From: Melanopsichium pennsylvanicum
Taxonomy: Eukaryota > Basidiomycota > Ustilaginomycetes > Ustilaginales
Length of the DNA: 64,000 bases
Reading direction: 5' to 3'
NCBI GenBank assembly: GCA_900208305.1
Contig: OAPG01000005.1
Location: 868,001-932,000, forward strand
Under the pieces are notes generated by a model, which saw nothing but the letters and a program-made list of their open reading frames with translations, was not told the origin of the DNA and did no database searches. Of the stretch, positions 8,446 through 18,800 are shown piece after piece (position 1 is the first letter of the stretch; each line of letters begins with the position of its first letter). The position numbers and the translations under genes are program-made.

Positions 8446-10923
8446 TTAGACAGCAACAGGGTTCGACTGCACAACGGCAGCAAAGTCGAGCATCGGGGCA
8501 GCGGTGCCGTTGGCAGCGGGCTGCTTGGCAGAACCCGACTTGATTTCCTCCTCCTTAGTCAAGTTGCTGGCCTCTTTAGCCTCGTCGGCGGAACTAGAGG
8601 CCTTTTCATCAGCTGAGGCCGTCTCGGCGTCCTTGACGGGCTCGGGTTGCTTCTTCACAGGTGCAGGAGCGGAGAGCACGGCCGAAAAGTTGACTTTGGC
8701 CACTCCTTTGGCATTGTTCGCCGGTACCGAAGATGAGGGGGCCGCGGGACCGTGTCCGTTGGGCAGAGCAGGGAAGTCATCGGCGTTGGGAAGGCGCTGA
8801 GGAGCCGACTTCTTCTGAACGGCACCGTTCTGACCGGCCTGTCCATTCGCGCGTCCATTCGAATTCTGGTTGGTGCGACCACGAGTACCGTTCTGGCTCT
8901 GGTTCTGGTGACCCTTTCCACCCTGAACGCCGTTGGGCTGGGGTCTACTCGCACTGTTCTGCCTATTTCCGTTTGCGCTGCCATTGGCGTTGCCATTGAG
9001 AACAGGCTTGGAAGGGATGGAAGCAGGGGCGGTGTTGCCGCTGCTGGCAAGAACAGAGGTATGCTTGACCACGTCGGTCTTGTTGACGGCAGGAGCGCGC
9101 TTGCCGTTGGCGCCGTTCTCGTTCTTGACCTCGGACTTGCCAGCAGGAACGCCATTACCATTGGAAACCTTCGGCGTCGATGTAGAAGCGGTGGGTGTGT
9201 TCGACTTGGGGACATTGCCCTGATCCTTCTTGACAGCAGGAGCAGCAGGGGACAGAGGAGCGTTAGAAACAGTTGACTTCTCGGAAGAGTCCGAAGCAGC
9301 TTTGTCGGTCGAAGCGTTGGCGGCTTCGATGACGTCAGCTGGGTTGATGGTCGTAAGAGCCGAAGCAGGAGACGTGGAAGCGGTCACTTTGGTCGAAGCG
9401 GGAGCAGGATTGCTGCTGTCGCCGTCGACTCCTGTGTTGGAAGCTTGTGATGAATGGGCGGCATTGCTGCTGCTAACATGAGTACCGTTGGCCGATCCCT
9501 TGGCACTCTTGGCGGCAAGAGCACGGTTGATGGCGCGAGAGGCCTCAATCGAGTGGTTAGAACGGCCAGCGTTGGGTCCACGCATATCAGTGCCGTCGGG
9601 AAGGATGTGTGGGAAGCGGCAGTCCTCGCCGTGCTTGCATGCAGAGCGGGCGAAAAAGTGACAAGCAGGTCGTTCGGTGGAGCGCTTGTTAAAATCGGTT
9701 CGCGAGCCGAAGCTTCCGCCCATGGAAGCACCGCCTCTTCGACTGCCCTTGGTGCCACGAGGGAATGTGGATGAGCCGTTCAAGATGCTACCATCAACTC
9801 CTACGGACACGCCGTTCTGGGCGCCAGGGCCAGGCTGGAAGGGAGTTGCGTGGTGGGCCATGAATGCGCTGAAAGAGGTAGTGTTGGCAGAACTTGATGG
9901 TACCGACGCTTTTGCTGTCTCGGCAACAGCGGTGCCAGGTCCAGCAGCGGAAGCCGAGTTATCGGCCTCGGCGCCAGCAGACGTAGCTGCGACAGCTTCG
10001 GTAGGGGTCTCCTGCGTAGCCTCATCGTTGATGGCTTCGGATTGGGCTTGCTGAGGAGGGCTCGGTGCGAACGCGTGGTGGGATTGCGCAGCAAAGTGAT
10101 GTTCAGCAGAGTGTGGCGCCGGAGCCATGTGGGGAGGTGGCATGTGAACGGGCATAGGAACACCGGCATGGGAGTACTGCATGGGCATAGGGGGAGCCAT
10201 GGAATAAAAGTGTCGGGGTGGTCCATAAGCGGGGTAAGCGTAGGGAGGAGACTGGTAGAACATGGGACCCTGACCTGGTGAGACGGGAGCTGCGTTGGAG
10301 GGTGATGTAGGCATGGCGGCGGGGTGAGCGAAGATGCACTTTTCGCCGTATCGGCAGTTGGGGAAGAAACGGCAGGGGATCAATTTGGCGACTTCGGGAG
10401 GTGGAAGGCTGCCGGAAGAGCTGTCCTTGGGTGCATGGGTACGGTGCTCGGGATTGTGAGAAGGATCAAAGAAGGCATGCTGAGCTTGGAAGGAGTACAT
10501 AGGCTGGGACATGGCGTGTTGCATGGCTTGCTGCTGATGGATGGAGGCTTCGACCGATTGAGGCTGGTACGCAGGAGGCTGAACATAGCTGACGGTACCA
10601 TCTGGCAATTGCTTGCCTCCGTGCGAGTCGACGACAGGAGCGCTCTGGAAAGCGGCCGACTGGGTGTGCTGCAACGCGTTGTTGATGACGAAAGCGAGTT
10701 GATCGTTGTGCTTGAGAGCTGGGTCCTGTGCTACATCGACGGCGTTGGCGCCTTTTGCGAGAAGCTGTGAGACGACGTCGATGTGGTTGCCTCGGACAGC
10801 GTGGTGGAGAGCGGTGAGACCGGTGTCGTCACGAGCATCAATATCGACAGATGGTTGGTCGAGAAGGGAGGAGACAAGTTCGACGTTGCCGTCCTTTGAG
10901 GCGAGAAAGAGGGTAGCGGTCAT
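8446..10923 (-). CDS. Ankyrin-repeat / tandem CCCH zinc-finger protein
   Basis: 825 residues from the ATG at 10923, no intron. Residues 1-75 form about two ankyrin repeats (DDTGLTALHHAVRGNHIDVV is diagnostic). Two CCCH fingers follow: Cys-x5-Cys-x5-Cys-x3-His near residues 182-198, and Cys-x7-Cys-x5-Cys-x3-His near 420-440. The rest is disordered and rich in Ala, Ser, Asn, Pro and Gln, with a DFPALP motif near the C-terminus. CCCH pairs usually bind RNA and control mRNA stability or translation, while ankyrin repeats bind proteins, so a cytoplasmic mRNA regulator is the likely role. The exact target is unknown. The gene is transcribed away from the PPR gene at 12658. Confidence 0.85.
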   Translation of the reverse strand: MTATLFLASKDGNVELVSSLLDQPSVDIDARDDTGLTALHHAVRGNHIDVVSQLLAKGANAVDVAQDPALKHNDQLAFVINNALQHTQSAAFQSAPVVDSHGGKQLPDGTVSYVQPPAYQPQSVEASIHQQQAMQHAMSQPMYSFQAQHAFFDPSHNPEHRTHAPKDSSSGSLPPPEVAKLIPCRFFPNCRYGEKCIFAHPAAMPTSPSNAAPVSPGQGPMFYQSPPYAYPAYGPPRHFYSMAPPMPMQYSHAGVPMPVHMPPPHMAPAPHSAEHHFAAQSHHAFAPSPPQQAQSEAINDEATQETPTEAVAATSAGAEADNSASAAGPGTAVAETAKASVPSSSANTTSFSAFMAHHATPFQPGPGAQNGVSVGVDGSILNGSSTFPRGTKGSRRGGASMGGSFGSRTDFNKRSTERPACHFFARSACKHGEDCRFPHILPDGTDMRGPNAGRSNHSIEASRAINRALAAKSAKGSANGTHVSSSNAAHSSQASNTGVDGDSSNPAPASTKVTASTSPASALTTINPADVIEAANASTDKAASDSSEKSTVSNAPLSPAAPAVKKDQGNVPKSNTPTASTSTPKVSNGNGVPAGKSEVKNENGANGKRAPAVNKTDVVKHTSVLASSGNTAPASIPSKPVLNGNANGSANGNRQNSASRPQPNGVQGGKGHQNQSQNGTRGRTNQNSNGRANGQAGQNGAVQKKSAPQRLPNADDFPALPNGHGPAAPSSSVPANNAKGVAKVNFSAVLSAPAPVKKQPEPVKDAETASADEKASSSADEAKEASNLTKEEEIKSGSAKQPAANGTAAPMLDFAAVVQSNPVAV

Positions 10924-12657
10924 GATGGCGTGACGATTGCTAAGTGCAAGCTAAGTGCAAAGGGCAGATGGAAGGGCACACCAAGGCCTGTCTTCCACTG
11001 CGCTTAGTGTGATGGGATGGTGATGCGAGCCACGAGCTGCGAAATGAGAGGATAGCAAAGAGGAGCACAGATTCCAAGTGCAGGCCTACTTTAGCGAACT
11101 GCAAGATGGGTAGTGCTGGATGAGACGAGGTTGCAAAGTGAAAGCTCGACTGGTCGTACACCTGATTCGAGCAACGGATTGAGAGAGAAAACGAGGAGGA
11201 CGCTGAGTAGCAATGGGATAGTTTGGGAGAAAAGCAAGGAAACGAAGGGAGATGTTCAGGAGAAATGCGGCAACACGGAGATGCAGCTTGTGGGACGAGG
11301 TGTTGTGAGAAGAGCGGAGGATGAGGATGAATGTGTTTGAGCGATTGAGTGATTGATACAATAAAAGTGAATGATGAGCTCGTTCATGCCATCTTCCAAA
11401 GAGCTTCTTACAGTAGTGACTGGGAAAAGAATAAAGCATTGAGCGTGGCTGCGCATCGCAGCAAGCGGGTCGCTTTCAATTTTTCAATTTTTTTTTTTCC
11501 TTCTCAGATTCCATCTTCTTCTGACCTTCCAACTTTTTTCTCCCTCGCGCTCTCACTGCTTTAGTACTTCCTGATTTCATTTCTTCCTAGCTCACATGGC
11601 CCGATTTTAACAGGGAAAAAAATCGCGAAAGCGAGAGCATGAGAGGGCGACAAGAACAAATTTGCTGCATTTCATTTCTAATTTTTCTTTGACATGCCCA
11701 CATGAAGCCTGCCAATCAATTACATACTGTATAGCATGGCAAGGAGCAGAACTCGGTAGCAGCAGGAACGTTGAGACGGTAAGAAAAAAAAAAAAAAAAA
11801 GAAAAAAAAGGGAGGGTCTGCTCGGACGAAAGCAACCGATAGCATGATTAACAGACTGGCAAGCCCAATTGCTGCTGCGCAGTCAAGTTACCGGCAAGAA
11901 CAGGCTTTATACGATTGCCTCGTGACAAACGTCGTCGCAAGATGCTCTAGGAAATACAGACTTTATCTGCCATCCTTGACTGCTGCCAGGACATTCGCGT
12001 TTCCTTTCTGAATGTACGAGCGTCCACTCAAAGCTCATCAGGTTGGCAGGCATACGAGATAGCATCACGGAGGCTTGACACCGTTCTTTCCAAAATTGTA
12101 TAGTACGCTCGACTGTGTTGTGGTATTTTCAAGCAGCAAGAAAATGGCTCTCCGGAAAGCAATCTCAGAAAATCAAGACTCGAAAATTTCCAGCAAAGGT
12201 GCTGCAGCCGGCTAGAAGAGAGGACCCTTTGTTTGGGCTCTTCTATTTGCTTTTTTTGCCAATGTTGCCCATGGTTGCGCTTCTTAACCTTTTCGTCCAA
12301 CACTATACCAGTCACAAAAAGGGTTCCGTTCTCGTACGGCTTCAACTTCTTTGGCCCTCCGAGATTCTTCCAATTCTTCCTGAAATCTGGCACAACCTAC
12401 CCACATATATGCACAATCACACCCATACGTAGAGGTCTTGTATCACTTTCTGACACTCGTCTCTCCACAACCGCGACACGACATTATCTCACTGGTCTGA
12501 GATCCTATATCACCACCATCTTGGCTTCCTTCCAAAAAAGTCGCCAAACACTCTGTCAAGTCGGTCGTCCATCGCCAAAACGTATGGTTGGCTCTGTAGC
12601 ATCCTTGTCTCACCCATTCTCGCGTTAGCTCGCGTTAGCAGGCTCAAATTCATCAAC
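10924..12657. other. Divergent intergenic region between the ankyrin/CCCH and PPR genes
   Basis: 1.7 kb, holding both promoters. It contains a near-pure A run at about 11783-11810, and T/C-rich stretches at 11470-11550. Two overlapping opposite-strand frames (12028-12432) have no recognisable features and are probably chance. Confidence 0.6.
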
Positions 12658-15246
12658 ATGGTTCTGCGATGCTACAGCCGACGACACCTTGTGCCTGCTT
12701 TTCGGGCTATACAACATCAACTCTCGCCTTCAAGGCCGATCGCTGCCACTTGCATCCCAGTTTCGTCAATTCAAATTCGCTCAGCATCGCACCACCGTGA
12801 ATCAGCAAATCAAGTCCACCAAAATGAAAGCTGGTCCTTCTTCTTTCCGGATCACCTTCCATGGGCCAAGAGGCAACGCTCTTCTTCCCATGCAAGGCAT
12901 CCTCTCGTCAACAAGCTCATCTCGGAGATCTACAGCACTTCCCGACACCCTAATGCCAACCGTGTCTGGAAAGCTTACATGGACCTCAAAGAGTCTTACA
13001 ACGCCGATCCTGCAGGAACCTCTTCAGCATCTTCTACATCGCTTCTTACTCAACTAGATTCATGCCACCTTCAGCACCTCCTACGCGCTATCGATCCATC
13101 CGTCGCGAAAACACGCAAGCTCGCTCGCGCAGAGAGCAAGCGTCGTCAGACCATGCAAGAGCAGCAATCCTTCTTGACTTCCGGCAATTCTCCCTCCAAA
13201 ATTCTTCTCGTAGAGCCCCACAGCTCTAGGCATTCGGGCAAGGTCTTCGATGCTCAACATCCTGTGCGCGAATACATGCGCAGGGTTCAAATCATCTTTC
13301 GCGACATGAGACTTCACTCTTCCATCGTGCCTACCACCAGCTCTGCGATCGATACCCTTCCCAGTCTAGCGGATTACAACCATGTATTGTCTCGCTTGGC
13401 TTCTGGTGGCCATATCGGCCCAATGTCGGCCATTTGGAACGAGATCACCGGCGTTTCGCCCAAGCTGAATTCGAACGGCCTCCGCCCGAACGGATACACA
13501 TACAGGGAGCTCATGGTTGGACTCAGCCGTCATGCTACCGAGCAGATTGAGAGGGTCCAGAAGGACGAAGCATCAAAGTCATTCAACTACTCCGGCAAGA
13601 GAAAGCAGCTCGAAAAGTCGGCAAGATCTGCGGCCGCAGGCATGGCCAAGTTTGGTCAGATCCTGGCACCGTCCGCAAGAGCGGCTGCTATCCTTGCAGC
13701 TCTCCGCACCATGGCTCTGCTCAAGGACATGAAGGATCACGCTGTCACACCCAACCAGATCACCCTTGATTTTGCGGCTAGAACCCTGCGTCTGGCCGGC
13801 CACATCGAAGGGCTTCACCTACTCATGCGACAAGCCTATGGCATTGACCTCGCATCTCCCGACTCTGCGGATGCGTCACAGAAGCAGCAAGAAGGCATCT
13901 CACCAACCACCCACACGCTTAACACCATCCTCATGGCACTCGGTGAGCAGGCAAACGTGCCAGAAATGGTCACTGCTTTCGAAATTCTGTCTAAGCCTCT
14001 TTCGGTCAATGCGGCCAGCGCAGAGGCGATCTCGTCAGCAGAGAGCGTCTTCTCGACCAACTGGAGAGACATCTTTAATAGCATGCGCAACCGTGACGCC
14101 GAAATTGCTCAGCAAGGCATCCATACCGACGAACCCAGCGTTCCAGCCGTCTTCCCCTACACTCGCCCGCACAGGATCGTACCCAACACCAAGACATTCG
14201 AGGTCCTCCTGCGTCATTGCTGCAGCGAGGTGGATCCACTGCGTTCTCCAGTCGCTCTGAAGACCGAAGGAAACACAAGCTCCGTAGCTGCACTTGCGAA
14301 AGAATCAACCGAGTCCGCGTTGGCCGAGATGCAGGATGGCGGACCTCGTGCTGCCGAGATGGAGCGCAGGACCAAGGGCGCATACATGTTGTTCGCCAAA
14401 AGTCTGCTTTCAGAAGCTCTCGACAGATCCGATGAACTTTTATGCCTAACAGCACGCAACCTCGGCATCACTATCGAGCAATCGTCAGCGAGCGAGACCG
14501 CCATCAAGCGAGTCGACACCGCTGACGACGCTGGGTCAGCTCAGATGAGACCAGAGCACCAGAGAGTCACCGTCACGCCTGGACGAGCCATGGACGTCGA
14601 CTTCCTGCCCATCCTGGAGCCGCCCACATTCTCCATCACCTCCAAGATGGTTGAGCCTTTCATCTCGTTGGCGTCGTCGCGTAAGAGCATGGGCGAGTTG
14701 CGTTGGATCCGAACCGTCTTATCAAAGGCTTTGGAGAACAAAGCAGCCGAGGCACGAGTCATTGATGCGGCGTGGCGTGTGTACAGCTTACGCAATTCAA
14801 AGGCGCGTCAGTTGGTGTCAGCACAAGATTTGGGCAGTGAGCAAGCCTTGAGCGACCTTGTCGACCTAGCCCCGCTGCAGCTCAACAATCAAAAGCCCTC
14901 TGAAGTGTATGCCTTCCTACACCGGCTGCGACAGCAACATCGATTGGCTTCGAAGCAAGCAGCGTCTCTCGAGCAACTGCTTTACGATCGACTCGATGAA
15001 CGCATGCGTGATCTTGCCACCCGGCGTACGCAGAAACAGATGCAGCGAGCGATCAGCCACCGTGAAGCGCGCCTCAAATTCGAGCAGCAGAAGCTCGAGG
15101 AAGCAGAGGAGGAGGCAGCACGTAAGGCTCAGGCGGCCGAAGCGAGGAGGACCCGAGCTCTTCAGAAGGAGGAACAGGAGAAACAGCAAGCTACCACTGA
15201 CCACGCTAGCTCGCACCTTGAGCCCGCCTCGACTGTCACCGCATAA
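12658..15246 (+). CDS. Pentatricopeptide-repeat protein, probably mitochondrial
   Basis: 862 residues, no intron, ATG at 12658. The N-terminus is Arg/Ser/Ala-rich without acidic residues (MVLRCYSRRHLVPAFRAIQH), typical of a mitochondrial presequence. Helical-hairpin repeats of PPR type run through roughly residues 240-560; VTPNQITLDFAARTLRLAGH is one example. The last 80 residues are a charged coiled coil rich in Arg, Glu, Gln and Ala. PPR proteins bind organellar RNA and act in its processing, stability or translation. The specific RNA cannot be told. A second PPR gene lies at 55297. Moderate certainty: the repeats are divergent. Confidence 0.75.
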   Translation: MVLRCYSRRHLVPAFRAIQHQLSPSRPIAATCIPVSSIQIRSASHHRESANQVHQNESWSFFFPDHLPWAKRQRSSSHARHPLVNKLISEIYSTSRHPNANRVWKAYMDLKESYNADPAGTSSASSTSLLTQLDSCHLQHLLRAIDPSVAKTRKLARAESKRRQTMQEQQSFLTSGNSPSKILLVEPHSSRHSGKVFDAQHPVREYMRRVQIIFRDMRLHSSIVPTTSSAIDTLPSLADYNHVLSRLASGGHIGPMSAIWNEITGVSPKLNSNGLRPNGYTYRELMVGLSRHATEQIERVQKDEASKSFNYSGKRKQLEKSARSAAAGMAKFGQILAPSARAAAILAALRTMALLKDMKDHAVTPNQITLDFAARTLRLAGHIEGLHLLMRQAYGIDLASPDSADASQKQQEGISPTTHTLNTILMALGEQANVPEMVTAFEILSKPLSVNAASAEAISSAESVFSTNWRDIFNSMRNRDAEIAQQGIHTDEPSVPAVFPYTRPHRIVPNTKTFEVLLRHCCSEVDPLRSPVALKTEGNTSSVAALAKESTESALAEMQDGGPRAAEMERRTKGAYMLFAKSLLSEALDRSDELLCLTARNLGITIEQSSASETAIKRVDTADDAGSAQMRPEHQRVTVTPGRAMDVDFLPILEPPTFSITSKMVEPFISLASSRKSMGELRWIRTVLSKALENKAAEARVIDAAWRVYSLRNSKARQLVSAQDLGSEQALSDLVDLAPLQLNNQKPSEVYAFLHRLRQQHRLASKQAASLEQLLYDRLDERMRDLATRRTQKQMQRAISHREARLKFEQQKLEEAEEEAARKAQAAEARRTRALQKEEQEKQQATTDHASSHLEPASTVTA

Positions 15247-15883
15247 ACATTACTCTTTCTTCATGTACCCGGTTGCTGTAAACCTTCGCTACGTATCTAC
15301 AGACCATTATGGTAACTGTACAACTGGAACACATCTCTGCATCATCATGTGACAGAAGATCCTGAGCAGCATGCGGAAGGAGACACGCCTTGAAGTTAAT
15401 TGAGAAGAAGCAGAGGCTCAAGTGAAGGGACTCGCTCAGCCGTCCAGCTGTAGAGTGAGTATGGGACGGAAGTGATGAGAGAACAGGTTCCACCATAAAT
15501 TAGTTGTCCAGTTGCGTTCGCGGGTTAGAGACACAGTGCTGCTGCAACTTTGTACGTCTCTCGCTGATTGACACGTCGTTCGAGAAATCCGAAAAGCCAG
15601 AGAGGCACGAGAGATGCACCGGCCACCTTGTTGCCTTGCACTTTGAGACTTCGGTTCTTCGCGGCTTGTACACCCAACCCTCACCTTCATCCCCAACACC
15701 TTGCTTTTGAAACCTTACAACTTCAATCCGCCCAACATCTATCCGGCTCGACAATCTTTACGGCTTTACTCACCTGGACTAGCCACTGGCGCTTCTGATG
15801 TTCCAAGTCGACTTGAGCTGACACTCTGAGCGTCGAGTTCTGGCAAGTGATCTCATCTCAGCAGATACCTAAAAACCATCACA
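15247..15883. other. Intergenic: PPR 3' flank and coiled-coil gene promoter
   Basis: 637 bp. Only short frames without features; presumably the 3' UTR of the PPR gene and the 5' leader of the long coiled-coil gene. Confidence 0.6.
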
Positions 15884-18800
15884 ATGGCGGACGCCGAGGC
15901 AGCAGAGCGGGCGGCCAAGGCAGCTAGGGCCAGAGCTAAGCTCAAAAAGCACCAAGCTCAGAAGAAGGCAGCCGCCGAAGCCGAGGCAGCAGGAGCTGTT
16001 ACCAATTTCGCCGACAAGGATGCGGATGACTCTGCACCAACAGCTGGAAACGGTGCTACCGCAGATCAAGAGGAAGCCGAACCCCAAGAATCGAACGATG
16101 TACGAGCCGCTGCCTCTGACGACAGCGTTGAACAACGAGAAGCACGGCGTAAGATCGAATCGTTGACCATCCAACTCGAAAGTACACAACAGGATTTGAA
16201 GAAGGCTCTCGAACAGTCCTCCATGCTCGAGCGCCATCTCAACGAACACAAGGAAGAAGCACAGTCGTCAGCGAAGGATTCAGAGGAGTCAAGCCGAGTC
16301 GCAGTGGAGAAGCTCGAGAAAGATCTTGAGTCGCAGCAAGCCAAGACAGCAGACTTCGAAAAGGAGCTCGGAACCCAACGAGCTGCTCTGCAATCGGCTG
16401 AAAAAGAGGCTTCAACTTTCAAGGACAAAGTGTCGGTCCTGGAGGCCTCTCTGCAAATGGATGCTGCAAAGACGTCCTCACTCCAAGATCGACTCACCAA
16501 AGTTGAAGCTGACCACAAGAAAGCGGAAGAGCGTTCCACGCAGCTCGAGGCTGAACTTCAAGAGCTCCAGAAGGCAAGTGAACAAGCTTTCAGTGAGGCC
16601 AAGGAGAAGGCCGCCAAGCTCAAAGACGCCGAGACCAAGATCAAGGATGCTCAAGCTAAGACTGCGCTGGATGCGAAGAATGTTCAAGAGCTGGAGAAGG
16701 ACAACTTGAAGCTTCATCGCGACGGTGAGATTCAGAAGAAGCAAGTAGACGACCTCCAAAAATCCCTCGTCAGTCAAGCCAGCACCATTCAGGAGCTTGA
16801 AAAGAAGCTCGCCGATCCAAGCAAAGCCCATCAGATCGACACACTCAACAGGGAGGTAGCAGAAGCGAACAAGACGATCGCGACTCTGGAAGCCGACTTG
16901 AAGAATAAGGATCAGCACCTTCGGACCTTCTCCTCGGACAGCGACAAGCTGACGAAGCAGGTCAAACATCTTGAGGAGGAGGCGCTGGCCACCAAGGCAT
17001 CTCTTTCTACGCTCAAAGCTGAGCTTGCCGAGTCTACAGATCGCGAATCCAAGGTCAAGGCCAACCTGCAACAGGTCGAAGAACAAAAGTCTGAGCTTGG
17101 AAACAAGCATGCCAAGGCTGAAGCAGATGTCCAGACATTGACGCAGAAGGTAGAAGAGCAAACTCGATCGCTTGCACAGAGCGAGGAAGCTGCCGCCAGT
17201 GTCAAAGCTCGAGCCAACACTGCCGAGGATCAGCTCTCTGCTCTGCAAAAGGAGAAGGTTCAGCTCGACAGCGAGCTTGCTGAGGTCAGCAAAAAAGCCG
17301 ACTCGCTCGTGCAGGAGAACACGAGTCTCGAGAAAGGTAAAGCAGAGCTGCTTAGCATTTCTGACAAGTCCGACAAGGAGAGGGCTGCTGAGATCTCGCA
17401 GCTCAATCGCAAGGTTCAGCAGCTCGAGAAGCAAATCCTTAGCAGCAATCGGGCTCTCGATGATGCCAAATCGCAATCGAGCAAGTTCGCAAACGAAGCG
17501 GACTACCTCAGCAAATCTCTTAAACAGTCGCAGGAAAAAGCTGAGTCATTAGAAGTCCAGCTTGAAAAGCGTGACGGTCACCTTACTGCCGCGAACGAGA
17601 AGCATCGCGTGGCTGATAAGGAACTTTCAAATGCCAAGTCGCAGGCCGACAAGGCGCTTCGAGAGCTTGAAAGCGTCAAATCCCAACTCTCAAACGCTGA
17701 AAAAGACTGTGCAGAATCTCGCAAGCAGGTCGACAAGCTCTCCAAACAGCTGACGCAGGCTCAGAAGGACCACAACACTCTCGACACCTCCAGTTCACAA
17801 CTCAAGAAAGAGTTTGAATCGTCAAAGAAGCAACTCGAGTCGTTCGAAACCAGGGAGAAGGGATTGCTCGCCAAGCAGAAGGAGCTCGAGGGCAACCACT
17901 CCAAAACACTCGAAGATCTTGCATCACTCCGATCCGAGATCGACACGCACAAATCGAGCAAAGCGGCAAGCTCAAAAGAACTTGCCTCGCTCGTCTCCAA
18001 ACACAGTCAAACCGAGAAAGACTTCCGGCAAACGCAAGCACAGCTGCAAGAAGCCGCAGCAGCCTGCACTGACCTTGAAAGGCAGAAATCAGAACTTACC
18101 GAGCAGCTCGCTGCCTCGAATGTTGAGTTTGGTAAAGTGTCAGAGTCATTAGAGAGCTTGCAGGCCGAGCATGATGCCCAAGTCAAAGCCCACAAGGTGT
18201 CAGAAGAGTCATGCGAGCAGCGTCGGACAGAGCTCGAGAAGACGAACAAGCGGGCCGAAGACTTGGAGAAGCGCCTCCAGTCGCTTGCTTCCGAACTTGA
18301 TAAGACCAAGAGCGGTCAGGAGCAGGCACAGCAGGCGATCAACGAACGAGAGAAGGAATTGGGAGCAACGCGGGCTGAGGCGATCAAGACGAGTGCCGCT
18401 CTCAAGGACGTGAGAGCTCAGCTGTCCACGTCTGAGGAGAAACTTCAAAAGCTTGAAAGCGACAAGGTCAAGCTCAACAAGGAGGGCGCAGATCTGCGGC
18501 AGAAACAACTGGCGTCCGAGAGAAAAATCGAGACACTCATTGCAGATCTTAAAAAGGTCACAAAAGACCACAGTGCTGTGGCTAAGCAAGCTGACCAGCA
18601 CCGAGTTGCGTCCGAAAAGAAGGACAAAGAGCTGGCCTCGACCAACGAAAAGCTGAAAGCGTATGAATCGACGATCGTCGACCTAGAAGGCAAGCATAGC
18701 AAGCTTGAGAAATCGTACGTCCTATTCACAGAGGAGAAAGCCAAGCTGCAAGAGGAGCTCGAGGCAAAGACGTTGGAAGCTCAGACGCACAAATCTTTAT

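Noticed and set aside
12028..12432. Overlapping opposite-strand frames of 121 and 105 codons
   Set aside because: No features, mutually antisense, and located in a promoter region; only one at most could be real and neither has support.
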